Below, in pieces: positions 47,442 through 59,070 of a DNA stretch of 64,000 bases (positions are counted from its first letter, which is position 1; every line of letters starts with the position of its first letter). The notes under the pieces were generated by a model. It was not told the origin of the DNA. It was given only the letters and a program-made list of their open reading frames with translations, and ran no database searches. Position numbers and translations under genes: made by a program. This DNA is from Plectosphaerella cucumerina (Eukaryota > Ascomycota > Sordariomycetes > Glomerellales > Plectosphaerellaceae): positions 1,240,001-1,304,000 of the forward strand of contig JAGPXD010000004.1 of assembly GCA_020746995.1 (NCBI GenBank). Reading direction: 5' to 3'.

Positions 47442-50400
47442 TCAAACACTCGCCCACCTCTGACCCAGCGTCGCCAGCTTCCTCTTAATACCATCTCCCA
47501 CCCTGCACGTCGTGCCCTCCTCAATAGCCGCAACACCATAAGCCAACACTTCGCCCGGCCTGTCAAGCGACACAGCCCCGCCATCCGCCCGCGTCAGCAT
47601 GGGCGTCGCCGCCGCCGCGTTGGCCTCACCGGCCCCGTTCCACAGGTACCGGATCAGCACCGGGTCCTCAGGCATCACGCCATCGACGGCGAACACGCCA
47701 GGATCGAGCGTCGCATGCCTCATGCCCGCGGCCAGGGAGGACGTCACCGACGAGTGCGAGTCCGTGCTCGACGACCTCTGATGCGGGCGACGTCCCATCG
47801 GGGTACCGGGCGCAGGGGGGGTCCTCTGCTCCTGCTGCTGCTGAGCCCTGTCAGCCCGAGCCACGCCCTCAACCCAGAGGATGAGGGTGGCGCGGTACAG
47901 CGCCGCAGCCCACCAGCACGGCCGACGGTCGGGCAGCATGGCGCGGACGAGGCGCATGACCTGTCCGCAGTGGAAGACGGCCTCCTCGGGGTTGGAGACG
48001 CAGCGGGCGTGGCGAGCTGCCAGCTGCCACGACGAGCCGTCGAAGGCCTCGCGGCGCGCGAGCCGCTCAATCTCGGGGAAGTCCGTGACGGCGTTGAGGG
48101 AGATGAGGTGGTACAGGACCAGATTGGTCTGCGTGGCCTCGCAGGCCGGGTTCTCTTTGCGCATGGCCGAGGCGAGCTCGTACCACCGCTGCAGGAGGCC
48201 CTGGACCTCCTCGAGGCGCATCATCGTGCTCGAGCGCGTCACGTTGCGGGATGACCCGCGCCGCGGCGATCCAGTCTCGCCGAAGCACGAAAGCATCTGC
48301 CTCAGGTGCGAGAGCATGGACTGCAGAGGGTGCAGGAGCAGCCGAAGGTGCTGGGGGGTAACGCTCGCCTGGCCGTTGGCGATGTTGTCGCCGACAAACT
48401 CCTGGAAGAGGTCGAGGAGCGAGGGCGCGGCGTGAGGGCCAGCGCCGCCGTACATGTGCTGCACGTTGTCGAAGAACTCGTCCGTGCTGCGGCTGAGCCA
48501 GAGAGCCTCGGGGCCGGGAAGCGGGCATGCCAGGTCCGTGATGGCCAGCATAGGCGTCGTGTCGCTGAAGAGACTCAGCTCGCCGTCGTTCATGACCCAG
48601 TTGTATACGAGGCTGGCAAGCTATTAGTGGTGTTCAATTGGATGAAGAAGGGAGTGCACATACCGGTTCTGCGACTCGCGGTGCAGCCACGCCCTCCACT
48701 GAAGGTCCCTGCTGGTAGTGGCATCGGCCACGGGGATCATGGCAGGCTGCGCCTCGAGCATGCCGGCATGCTTGAGCATCTGAGGTTGTCAGAATAAGGT
48801 CATCTCCTAAAAAACAGGTCACTTACCGAGAGGTACATCCCCCTCTGACCCATGGCAATGTCCTGCAGCCACTTGTCGCCGGACCAAGTGCCCAAGTTCA
48901 TCAGCAGCAGCGCGCACCGCAGCACGACCGGGTCGGCGGCCAGCTCGACGTCCTTCTCAATCATGTCGAAGAGCGAGATGCGGCACGTCTCGATGAGGCC
49001 GGCCGACAGGTACCTCGCCTCGGCCGTGGGAACGGCGGCAGCGCCCTGGGCGATCATGAGCAGCACCAGCAGGGTAGAGGCCTTGTTGTTGACGAGCATC
49101 TCGTTGGGGTCGAAGAGGCCGCCGCCACCGCCTGTCAGCGAGAAGTAGTAGGTCAGGCTGCGGACGTAGCTGCGGAGGAAGTACTCGAGGATGTTGCCGG
49201 GGGGCAGCACGATGAAGAAGTCGGCGGTGATGGAAGATCGGCGACCCTCGGATCCGCCGCGGTGGATCTCGAGGGCCTTCTGGAGAAAGGACTGGGTGAC
49301 GGCCAGCATGCGGTCGCGGGTGCGGTCCGTCATGGGCACGGTGGCGGCGAGGTCGACATCGGAGTAGTTGGCTTTGGAAATGTATTGCGCCAGGGCGTCC
49401 CATGTGCCCTCCTGTTTGCACTTCTCCTCGAGGCACTCGAGATGCACAATGGCTGTCCGAGGGCAGGTGCCGACCGTGGGGTTGACGCGGGCCATGCTCC
49501 AGTGGTTCTCGGCGGCGAGCATGACATCGAACTCGGGGATAGGCGCCTCGGCGCCGGGTGGCGTGGGGTGCTTCGGCTCGACAGGCTTGAAGCATGGCTC
49601 AAAGTCGGCTGAGGACATGATGCTGGTGCTTCTTGTGTGAGTCGAGGCACGGGAGGATGTGCCGGTCAGGGGCTCCGAGACTGACGCCACATCGCTCATG
49701 TCGCCGAGCATTGGCAGGGGCAGATCCTGCATGAGCGGAAGGGGATTCGAGTACATGTCAAAGTCGATTGTGTAGTCTTGCCAGCCCATCATGTCGTGGT
49801 AGGGGATCGAGGGGGTCATGAAGTCTCCGCTGTCGAGCTGCATGAAGCCGTCCATGCCGTCCATCTTGTGCAGGGGCGAGGGGAAGTCTGCCGAGCCGTG
49901 ATGCGAGTGTGTTGGCGAGTGGTGCCTGTGCGTGCCGTCGTTCATGGTCGGGTCGAGAGGTCCCATGGGGGACATGTTGAGCAGTTGGCTGGGCGAGTTC
50001 TGCTGCTTGGACATGAGGGGGTCGAGGTCCATGAAGTTCATAGCAGGTGCTGGCTGCTGCTGGTGTCCGACGACGACAGGCATCATCTGCTGCTGGAAGG
50101 CGACGCTGGCTTGCGAGGCACGCACGGCAGCCTTGGAGGCTCTCCTGGCGAAGCGGGCGGCGCAGGGCAGGCCCTTCTCGGCACACCGTGAGCAAGGCAC
50201 CCTCTTGTCGCAGCCGGTCTTTGCGCTGGCGCAGTTCTGGCAGGCGATGGGCGTCCTGCCGGCCACGGTGGGCACGCCGCCAGGGATGGGGTCCATGGGG
50301 TCACGGATCTCGTGGTACGTCGAGTAGTGGCGCTGAAGAAGGTCTCTGTGAGGGAATTAGCATGGGATGGATGGGTGTATTGGGTGATGTTCTTGAGGAG

Positions 50401-50619
50401 ACTCACCTCCGTGCGAAGCCGAGCTGGCAGGCACCGCAGCGATGCGGCTTGATTTCCGTGTCTGTTGCGAGATGGATCAGCAAAGTGCAGTGAGAGGACT
50501 GAAAGCTCAGATCGCTTACGTGTGGGAATGTGCCTCTCCAGGTGCTCCTTTCTGGTAAAGGACTTGCCGCAGTATGTGCAGTAGACAGTCATTGTGGGCG
50601 AGGTAGTTGATTTGTTCAT
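47442..50619 (-). CDS. Transcription factor with C2H2 and Zn2Cys6 fingers
   Basis: Five exons (50619-50520, 50461-50407, 50345-48827, 48779-48664, 48612-47442) with introns of 47-61 bp give 986 aa. The N-terminus carries two C2H2 fingers split by introns 1 and 2: CTYCGKSFTRKEHLERH and CGACQLGFARRDLLQRH. A Zn2Cys6 binuclear cluster follows with six correctly spaced cysteines in ACQNCASAKTGC and CSRCAEKGLPC. The remainder contains the fungal-specific transcription factor domain (stretches FIVLPPGNILEYFLRSYV and LLVLLMIAQGAAAVPT are typical). Such dual-finger regulators occur across Pezizomycotina and often control metabolism; the target here is unknown. Introns fall inside the first finger and between the second finger's cysteine and histidine pairs, and each restores a correct finger, so the model is well supported. 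Confidence 0.92.
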
Positions 50620-53436
50620 GTGGGGGAGTCGAAGGGTATGTGTGGGAGGCGTGGTCTGCTGAAATGGGGGCGGCCAAGGACTCTCAGTCTTCGCTCTGCG
50701 GCTGAGGGATGATATATCGAGGCAAGCCTGGAACCGGGGGAGAGGGTGTCGAGGGGCCTAAAAGTAGAATGCTCGTGCAAGGGTGATGAGGATGGTGGCC
50801 ACAGGGCTTGGGCGACACACGAGGGTGAGAGCTAATTCGAGGGAAGGCGAGGTTCTGGGCTGACGGGTCGGGGAGGATGCGTTGGACGCCGCTAGTGTGT
50901 GGGACGTCGAGGAAGGGGTTGCATAAGAGGGCCAGAGGAGTTCGTGGGAGATGGAGTGTTGACTAGATGGGGTCGATCGCGGAGGGTGTGCAGGCAGGGT
51001 CATGATATATACTCGTCGCTTACATGGGAGGATCGGTGGACGGATAGACACACACAGACATCAACACGCACATGTCTTGGGAGGCTTTTCTTGGCAGGGT
51101 CCGAGATATCACAACGGGCGACCGGGGGCACCAGAACGTCCCGAGATGCCAGCAGCGGCGAACTCGTCTGAATGGAGACGGCGGTGGATGATGGGCGGCC
51201 GACACGAGGCCTGCGTCAGGACGAACAAACAGGTACAGCTAAGGCGGGCACATCTCGCATGGGGGCATCCTATCCGGGAAAGGTGCGGGTTCAGCCAGCC
51301 GGCTCGTTCCCAGCCGCGCCTGCAGGCTGGGACGACGGGGAGGAGGGGAGTGGGAGGCAAGTGCATCGTCGTTAGCCTTTGAGCGGGTGGTGGACCAGAC
51401 GGAGAGACAGGACAGCCAAGATAGCCAGACAGAGAGCCAAAGAGGCCAGACGTGGCGGCGGGACACGGACGGTGGGGGGCACTGTCGGGTCGTTTCCGAG
51501 ACGCCACTAGCCGACATCTGGGGGAGGAGGGTTCGAGTTCTCAGGGGTACGCCGCACCGGTGGCCCACGGTGGCCAAGGTGCCTGGTCTAAGTGGAGGTA
51601 TGTGCCAAGGAGGTCGGATAGCATCTGCCATGGCAAGGCAGGCCGAGCATTGGACGAAAGAGTGTCCAGGCTCTGCCTCACGGGGGGGATCATAGCGCAC
51701 AGCGGGCAGTGCAGTGCAGTGCAGAAGAGCAGCAGGACCCTGGGTGTTGTTGTTGTTGCTGTTCTTGGTGTAGAGGGTCCCTCCGCACATGTCAGGGACT
51801 GACTCGACCGAAGTAGGAGAGAGACGGAGAATCTGATGAAGAAGGGTCGCAGCGTGGAAGGGAGAAAGAGGCGATGAGGATTCCCGATCCGCTCAAGTTG
51901 GTCGGGCTGGCAGTCGTCCGCACAGACTGGGACCAACAACCCGTACCCTCTGTGCGAGCATCGGCGCGCCCCGGGTGTTGATGCTCGATACGATGAGGCT
52001 TGGAGTGGTGGTGATGGATGGCTTGCATGCAAGCGAACAGATGCAGCTCTTTTCGTTGTCGTCGGGATCCATATGTGCAGTCAATGACGACTAGTCATCG
52101 ACTCGACTTGGCTTTCCTCCACCAGGGCTTCCTGGTTCGACATTGCAATAGCCTCAGCGGCTATCGGGGCATTCCTCGGGGCGTAGTCCCACGAAGCGTC
52201 CTCGCTCGCCGGTGGTGGTTGGGCGGTTTCAGAGGGACATGGAGACAACTTGGGACGAAAAGGAAAGAAAGGCGTGGTCCAACCCCCGTCAACTGTCGCA
52301 CACGGGCGGCGTTCCCTCCTAACAGGGCAACGTATGGCCCCGGTCGAAACGAATCGGGACAGCGGTATGCCTGCGCTGAGAGATGTTTGTGCTGGCTGGC
52401 GATCATCGCCGACGAGCAGGCCTGGAGCGGCCCGAGGAAAGTGTGGGAAACAGGTAAACCGGAAACGCAACGCAACGCTCGTTCGCTCGCCGGCCAGGGC
52501 GTCGGGGCTTGGGGCAACACCGTGCGGGGAGCGGGTTGACGGTGACCTGGTCGGTGCTGGGCGGAGGGCTAGTGATGCAGGTTTCGGTGAGGCGGGCAAC
52601 TCAAGGGCCGGGGCGGGAGATGCTCGATGGTGATGAGGTGATTGTGGTGGTGGAGGGATGTGGTTGAGTGACACAAGGTTGCTGGGCGGAAGTCGGCCTG
52701 TCCGCTGACTAACACTCGGGAAGGGTACGTACCTACTTGTGGACGTGCCCATCTAACCGGGCGATGCACCAACCGAAGCCCTGGCCCCACATTCCAGTCC
52801 CCAGCTCAGTCAGCTCAGCTCAGCTCAGCAGCATCCATCGTTTGTACACTTCCCTCTGTCCATTGCCTGTCCTCCTCATGCCCAATATCCCCAGGCTCGT
52901 ATACGGCGAGCAGCCAGTTGCACGAACTATCACCCGGCTACCACCCCATTGGCAACGATACGAAACAAGCAGCACGACATACACCGGCCCAGGCACGCTC
53001 CAGCCCTGCAGCAGACCCTCCCTCGAATCAATCCGGCCAGATGGCCTCTGGCCCCTCAGACTTGCGACGACCCTGGAACCCGGAAGGGAAACAGTCTAGA
53101 AGCTCTCTGCCCGTACCCTCGCCGCGTCAGCCCGACCGTGCTGCCGCCGCCCGGGCCTGATGTCGAGCCTCGAGGGGGTGGGAGGGGTCTGCCGCGAGTC
53201 GTGTGAAATGCAGTGAAAACACCAACACCGCACCCGAGAAGGTCCCTGAATCAGGCATAGACCACCCCGACCTGGCGATGCCCGCCCCGGGGCGTGGACG
53301 ATTGCCGGACCCGCCTGATCGCCGCAGGGGCCGCCCTGCGACCCTCGGCGCCACCCCCGACGTCTCGCGGGTGGGACGGGCGAGGCCTGAGCGAATCACC
53401 CAGAGTCATGACCCTCCATCGGCCATGGCCAGCAGC
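50620..53436. other. Gene-poor stretch upstream of the dual-finger regulator
   Basis: About 2.8 kb that begins with the promoter and leader of the regulator. Short pentamer repeats are visible: GTGCA about three times near 51708-51723, and CTCAG-type units at about 52802-52832. The minus frame at 52081-52752 is Pro/Ser-rich and motif-free and is not called. Confidence 0.45.
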
Positions 53437-53536
53437 CAGCAAGCATACGGCAGCCAGCAACCAGCAAGCATACGGCAGCCAGCAACCAGCAAGCATACGG
53501 CAGCCAGCAACCAGCAACCATACGGCAGCCAGCAAC
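53437..53536. repeat. 25-bp minisatellite, four tandem copies
   Basis: The unit starts CAGCAAGCATACGG and ends CAGCCAGCAAC. Copies lie at 53437-53461, 53462-53486, 53487-53511 and 53512-53536; the first three are identical and the fourth has one substitution (AGCATA to ACCATA). Because 25 is not a multiple of three, each copy changes reading frame, so this is not a coding repeat. The unit itself is built from CAGC/CAGCAA half-motifs. Confidence 0.9.
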
Positions 53537-55611
53537 CAGCAAGAAGCAAGCAGGCGAGACGAACGCAAGAAGAAAGCCATCAAGACAAGTCGCAAGTCGA
53601 AACCTGAATGGCCTGTTCGGAATGAACCGATTCAAAGTCATCACATCGACTGTCACTACTTGCCTCGAGCCATCAAGTCCAACCCTCACGGCACGACACG
53701 GCTGTTCCTAGAATAACTTCAGATGACGACTCATTTGCCCTCGAAGCGTGAGCGGCAGGCAAGGCTGATGCTGATATTGCACAGACACCTCGTACATCTC
53801 GCTCCTCGCATACCTCGCACCCATCCATACTCGGCCTCGGATGCATGGGAGACGGCCAAACGGCAAGCTCAACAGGTTAGCGTCCACCGTCGACCATCTC
53901 ATCCCTCCTCCCACCCTGTGCCAGTCTTCTCCCCGCTGTAACTAGACCGTCCCACTCTTGATATACGCCAGCGTCTCAAGACGGGGATGGCACCCCTAGG
54001 GCTGGCAGTAGCCAGGAACCCGTCATCTTGCCATCGAAACAGGCCCGTCAACCCCCCCAGCCACGATGCTGACTTCGGACGATCCCATCTGCCCTGACGG
54101 CAATTACTAGAACAGGCAACTCCTCGAGCTTCTGGCGCAGTCCGCCGGAACGGAACCTTTCGGCGCTTCCGGTGTCTGGCCGGCACCCTCAGTTTGTCTC
54201 CTGGCGGCAGCTGTGCACCTTTTCGGCGGAGGGCTCACCTTCCATCACAGCCAGGCCCAACATGATACCTTGCGTCGTGGCAGTGTTTGTATGATGGCTT
54301 AGTCTTACTCTCAGGCATATTGTGCTATCGGTGCTGTAAGACCATGAACGGCGGAACCCTTCTGACAAACTGACCGGCTCTCCTCGACTCAGCACGCTGA
54401 CATGACCACCAGAAACACCATCCATCATCCTGCAAAGGCCTCTCGATCGTCCTAGAAGCCTGTCATCGCCCGCGGAATTTCGGAAACAGAAACACCCTTT
54501 TCCGCTGACAGCTGTCCTCCACCTTCACGGGCCGCCGGCTTGCCGTCCCCCTTCATGCGAGACGCCCAGCCTGTCTGTCACTCGATGCCATCCCAACGAC
54601 AATCCAAGCAGCGGGCCCTCGCCGAGAAGGGAAATGCCAGGAGAACCACGCTGAGCGTCCGTCGGCCGTCACTCTTCCAAGCTCCGCTCCCGTCGGCCGA
54701 CCCACCGCGGCCTCAGCTCCGTCTGCTGTCGTAGTGTGTCGACACATCGCCTCTGGCACCGGCATCTACTGAGCCGTACGTCGCACCAGGCCCCGTCGTA
54801 CAGACGAGTCCGTCGCGTCTGATTTTTCTCACCTTTCTCATTGTTTCTTCCCTCTCCCTTCTACTCAACCCATCTCGGGATTACGCCAATTGCCTATTCA
54901 GATAGCCCCATGCACTTGCCGCCTTCTTTCCCCTTCGGAAGCTAGGCCTTTCACGTCGATGCCTCCCACCTTATCGCCCCCAACCCTGCGACCGCCAGCG
55001 TCTGTATTACCGGAGGCTTTTCTTGGTGGGCTGGTGTCTCCAGAATCCTCCGGCGCTGCTCACTGGGGGCCGTCTGCCGTCAGCATGCACCACCGGTCGC
55101 CGAAGACCGCGTACAGAAGCCCGCGTACATTTCCCCTCTCCCCCGGCGTTCGTGATGCATGTGCGTCCGGGCCGCAGCAGGCGCACCTCCCATGGTGTCG
55201 GGCCCGAGGAAGGCCCCGGTACCTGAGGGTGAAAGCAGTTCGCCGTCGGGAATCACTGGCTTCGGTCGTGCATCTCACGTGTTGCCCGTAGACGGCGTTC
55301 TTTCTCGTGCACCCTACGTCGACAGGGGCATGGGGAACGTCGCTGAGGATGAGTCCCAGGGAGGCTGAGCCGCCTGGAATGATGACGCTGGGATCCGTAC
55401 CCCTGGGGATCCTGGTCCTTTGCCCATGAACCATACGCGGAAGCACCGCCAGGGTGCCCGAGGCACATGTCCCGGGCTCGAGACATGCATAACATGTCGT
55501 CGTCATGACAGCCTGTGTCCTGTCCGTAAGCTACCCCTGTCGTCGGGCGTTGAAGCTCCGGCCACCGACGGCACCTGCCTGCGACGCCCAAGGAGGTGGC
55601 AGTAGATCAAC
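53537..55611. other. Gene-poor stretch
   Basis: About 2.1 kb without a supported ORF, RNA gene or repeat. Confidence 0.45.
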
Positions 55612-55737
55612 CGATGCAACAGAGCAACAGAGTTCACTGATCAATCAACACAACAGATCAACCGAGTTCACAGATTAATCAACGCAACAGATCAACCCAA
55701 AGTAGTAGATCAACCGACGCAGCAAATCAACCGAAGC
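55612..55737. repeat. Degenerate tandem repeat with AGATCAACCGA core
   Basis: The strings AGATCAACCGA and CAACAGATCAACC recur four to five times, with GTTCACA-GATTAATCAACGCAAC-like segments between them at a period of roughly 34-44 bp. It is AT-richer than its surroundings, and the stop codon of the next minus-strand gene (55710) lies inside it, so the repeat either grew at the end of that gene or supplied its stop. Confidence 0.65.
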
Positions 55738-56754
55738 ACCAGGGAACTCAATTCCATCGCGGTCGGGAATGATGTTGCCTCTCGTCGTATGACTGCTAGG
55801 AGCTCGTCATAGGTGTCCCGTTGGGTTGCAGCCTCAGCGTAGTTACCGCGGGGTCTGTGTATCCACATTGCGATGCTGAGGAAGACCACGTCCTTGCTCG
55901 ACCGAGTGTGTTTATTGGCCTTGTCCAAGATCATTTCGACAACCGTGATGTCGTCGACATGGTGGCTGACCACACAGGCTGTGGCTTCTTGGATGTTCTT
56001 GGCCACAACCGAGCCTTGCTTCGTGGCGATGAACTGCAGCAGTTGGAGGCGGGACTCGATGAGGTCATGGTCCATGATGTGCAGATCGTGGATCCTCCCT
56101 CCGTTGATGTCCGCCGGCGGTGGGTTCTAAAAGGCCAGGCTTCGGACTCGAAAGTTAAAGGTCGGTTCCAATTGGGTCCAACAGAAACATCTCGTCCTTG
56201 TCTATGACCTCTTGGATGATAGCCCGGGCGCCGACCGCCTTGTTGTTGATCAGACCCTCGTGCCCAAGATCGCGGACAAGCTTTGTACCCCAGTTTGCCA
56301 TTTCGTCGATGACTTCATGGCCCGCCAGGTCGATGGCGTCGACCTCATTGATGGTTTCAACGTCAATTTCACCCCTGGAACATTTGTATCCGTATGTTTC
56401 ACGAGCGACGTCGACTCCGACCTGAATGACCCAAGCCTTCTGTAAGAACTCCTCCACGGGCGGGGAATTGACGGCCCTGACGAGCAGGCTTCCCATGGAT
56501 CCTGTGATGGCCGCGTGCTGTCTGCTGGTGTACAGGCTCTTGTTGTTGCCAGAGTGGTCCAGCGGCAGGGGTTTCTTGGCGATTTTGCGGACCTCGGACC
56601 ATTGCAACTCGCCGTCTGGAATTCCCAGAACGTATCGCTGGAGCCGCTCGGAGATGTCCTTGAGGGCGCGCTTTCTGTTGCCCACTTGCTTTGAGGTGAG
56701 CGTCGGGGGCCCGGGGACCTGCCGTTCGCCAATCCTGCATGAGCACTTGTCGTC
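55710..56754 (-). CDS. Unknown protein, 5' end not defined
   Basis: Two exons are proposed, 56754-56209 and 56126-55710, joined by an 82-bp intron with a weak GTCATA donor and a good TTTTAG acceptor. The first segment starts after a potential AATAG acceptor, so an upstream exon with the ATG is missing. Coding character is supported by long open frames with ordered sequence (LKDISERLQRYVLGIPDG, FIATKQGSVVAKNIQEA). I recognise no domain. The downstream exon ends inside the tandem repeat. It shares strand and lower GC with the HNH gene 243 bp upstream of it, and the two could even be parts of one island unit. The splice junction and start are both uncertain, and a decaying gene cannot be excluded. 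Confidence 0.45.
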
Positions 56755-56997
56755 CTATTCGACTAGGATTTACATATCAATAGTTGTGTAAAGCCGGCTT
56801 CTCTTGTGTAAATTGAAGACTATAAGACCTTTGAAAGTAAGGAATTACGGATAAGGCGTACCAGCTGTGCCTCTGAGGCTCCTAGCAGGAGTGCAGAGTA
56901 TTGCGCAGAGAGTCTCCATCAGCGGGTTGAGGCGAACCTTCCTAGATCCTCATCTCATCCCCGACGCTTGATAGTGCCTCTGCAAGTACGTCATTTG

Positions 56998-58301
56998 TTA
57001 TCTGTAGCAATCGTCCTCGTCCTCGTCCATGTTGTTCTCGTCGTCCTCGTCTTCCTCGTCGTTCGCGACGGTCTCCGCACCACCACACAGACTCGCCATT
57101 CTGACAACGTCCCACCGGTATTTGATGATGCTGGCATCTGGGAGATCCCCTCTGGTTTGTGCCCAGATAGTGATGACATCACCATCAACGATTCGAGTGT
57201 TAGTTTGAATGTTGACGGCCTTTGTCGCCCGATTCTGCATGAAGAATGTGGCGAGATGGTCGTGCGCTGTTTGGGAGAAGTTCGATTCGTTCGGTCTCGT
57301 CTTCTTCATCCAGTAGAACCCAAGCTTCATGAAAGCTTTGGATTTGCTCTCTTCGTAGCCCTCTTCGAGAAACTTGAGGCCAAATTCTGCCCGGTACCAT
57401 CTGCAGTGGAACGAAGGGCTCATGCAGATGAGGTTGGAAAGGGAGTTGAACATGCCCTTACTCTTGAAGAGCTCCCCAAAGAGCTTCGTCCTAAGGTTGC
57501 TACCCTTTTCGCGGCCGTACGTGAAATCCAGGGCTGTTAAGAGTGTGCTGAAGCAGTCGGAATGATAAGGTACTACGTAGCAGACTTGGGGATGGTCCTC
57601 GCCTGTGATGCAACAAGTATGTTCGTCACGTTCCAGACACAAGTGAAGAGTTAGCAAGTAGCGTGAAGGTGCATCAAGAATGTCATGACCTACGCCATCA
57701 CGGAGCGAGCCTGTACTCGTCTGTTTTGACGATTTCAGTATCTTATCCCTCTCCTTGCTGGACATCGTTTTAGGGAAGACTGAAGAATGGATGATTAGTT
57801 CGTGTAGAGAACAGTGAGAGCCACCAATGACCTACATATCTTGAATTGCTCGAGCATCATTTTAGTGATTTCTTTGGCCTTGGTGAAGAACTCGGGAACT
57901 GTGGCCATGTTGTCCAGCTGTTGTTTCCAAGTGTTGATCTGATCCATGGGTGCGACTTGGAGAAAGGCCCATATGACCTCGTTGAGGACGCCGTCTTGAG
58001 GCGAAATGCGGTGGTGCGCGATCTCATAGATTATCCTTTCGCGAAGTGTAGTTAGAAAAGCTTGGCGGGCCGGGTCTTTCTCAAAGTGCGAAATGCCAGA
58101 CGGAGCTTGTGGGACACGATCGACTACAGCATGGACTTGGGCTGTGAGGTGATCGAGATCGACTCGGCCACGGCCACCACGTCCCTCATGGCACTGTTGG
58201 TAGAAGTCCTTGAACTTCGCGACCCAAAGATCCTCATCATCCTGCATGAGGACTTGTGGAGGGAGGCTTGCCATTATGGGCGACGTGACTGGTGGTTGCA
58301 T
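56998..58301 (-). CDS. HNH nuclease domain protein
   Basis: Two exons (58301-57836 and 57779-56998) flank a 56-bp intron and give 415 aa. The HNH core is at about residues 205-235: ERDEHTCCITGE, with the cysteine pair region, followed by VVPYHSD with the central histidine, as in the fungal HNH_2-like domain that reads RDxxxCxxTG...AHI. The preceding 150 aa are helical and unrecognised, and the C-terminus is a strongly acidic tail (DEEDEDDENNMDEDEDD). Proteins with this domain are numerous and lineage-specific in filamentous fungi; whether they cut DNA is unknown. The expected AHI is changed to VVPYH, so activity is uncertain. Composition is less GC-rich than in the flanking genes. Confidence 0.7.
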
Positions 58302-59070
58302 GTGGTGGATGGCTGGGAACTTGGGGCCCGGGGTAGTGTGTGGGATCGGGGGATTTATGGATTGTACGAAAGAACTGTAAAAGACTACGAAAGAGTTGGA
58401 CTTTTCACGAAAGGGGAGAGAGAATATTTACTTATAGGAAAACACAAACATTGTGAGCGCCACGGCTTAGAACAAACAAACGGTGGGTGTACTTCTGATC
58501 CAATACCTATGTCAACCAGTGGCTTTCATGTGGCTGAATCTCATCGTGACCATTGGTCACGGGGGGCCTCCGAGTTGCCCCCAGGATACAGCCCTCTCAC
58601 ACAGTGGCGCCTAGGCCTCGGTGTCGGTACTGCGGGAGAATCATCTAAACAGCCAGTCCTGGTTCTTCAGGTTGAGGCCGGTGTAGTGGCTTGAGTGGCT
58701 GGCCTCGGCGTGCGACACCTCCCACTCTCGGCAAGCGATGGCGGCCCCGTCGAATCCAACATGCTGCTTGGTGATTTCCTCCAACTTGTCCTGGTCGCCC
58801 TTCGCCATATTGTCCTTGGCGTCGGACGACGAGATGGGCTTCCATTCCCGGGTCCAGTCGACTCCTTCCCTCACCTCCAGCTCGCTCTCTTCTCGCATCT
58901 TTACATTTTGGTCGTGGAGCACAGATCGCAAGGTAGACTCGGATACGCTGATCATCCACGCCATTCGAGACTTGATCTCCGAGCACTGATTACATAGGAC
59001 CCGTGCATTGCATGGTCACATTACCGAGATAACCTCACATATCCGTACATCTTCACCTCATCCATTCCAC
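58302..59070. other. Intergenic with a short minus-strand ORF
   Basis: A minus-strand ORF at 58641-58964 (107 aa, MAWMISVSESTLRSVL onward) has an ordered, helix-like look and may be a small gene or a fragment, because the frame is open further upstream to a TGA without another ATG. It has no recognisable domain. Confidence 0.35.

Noticed and set aside
52081..52752. 223-codon open frame on the minus strand
   Set aside because: Pro/Ser-rich translation of CT-rich DNA without motif.
53437..53536. Regular repeats considered as a CRISPR-like array
   Set aside because: Units are directly adjacent with no unique spacers, and the genome is fungal; it is a minisatellite.
57579..57697. Possible intron just before the HNH core, at SLRDG
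   Set aside because: A GTAGGT donor is present, but no AG acceptor in a suitable place would keep the frame, and the read-through is open, so no intron was called.
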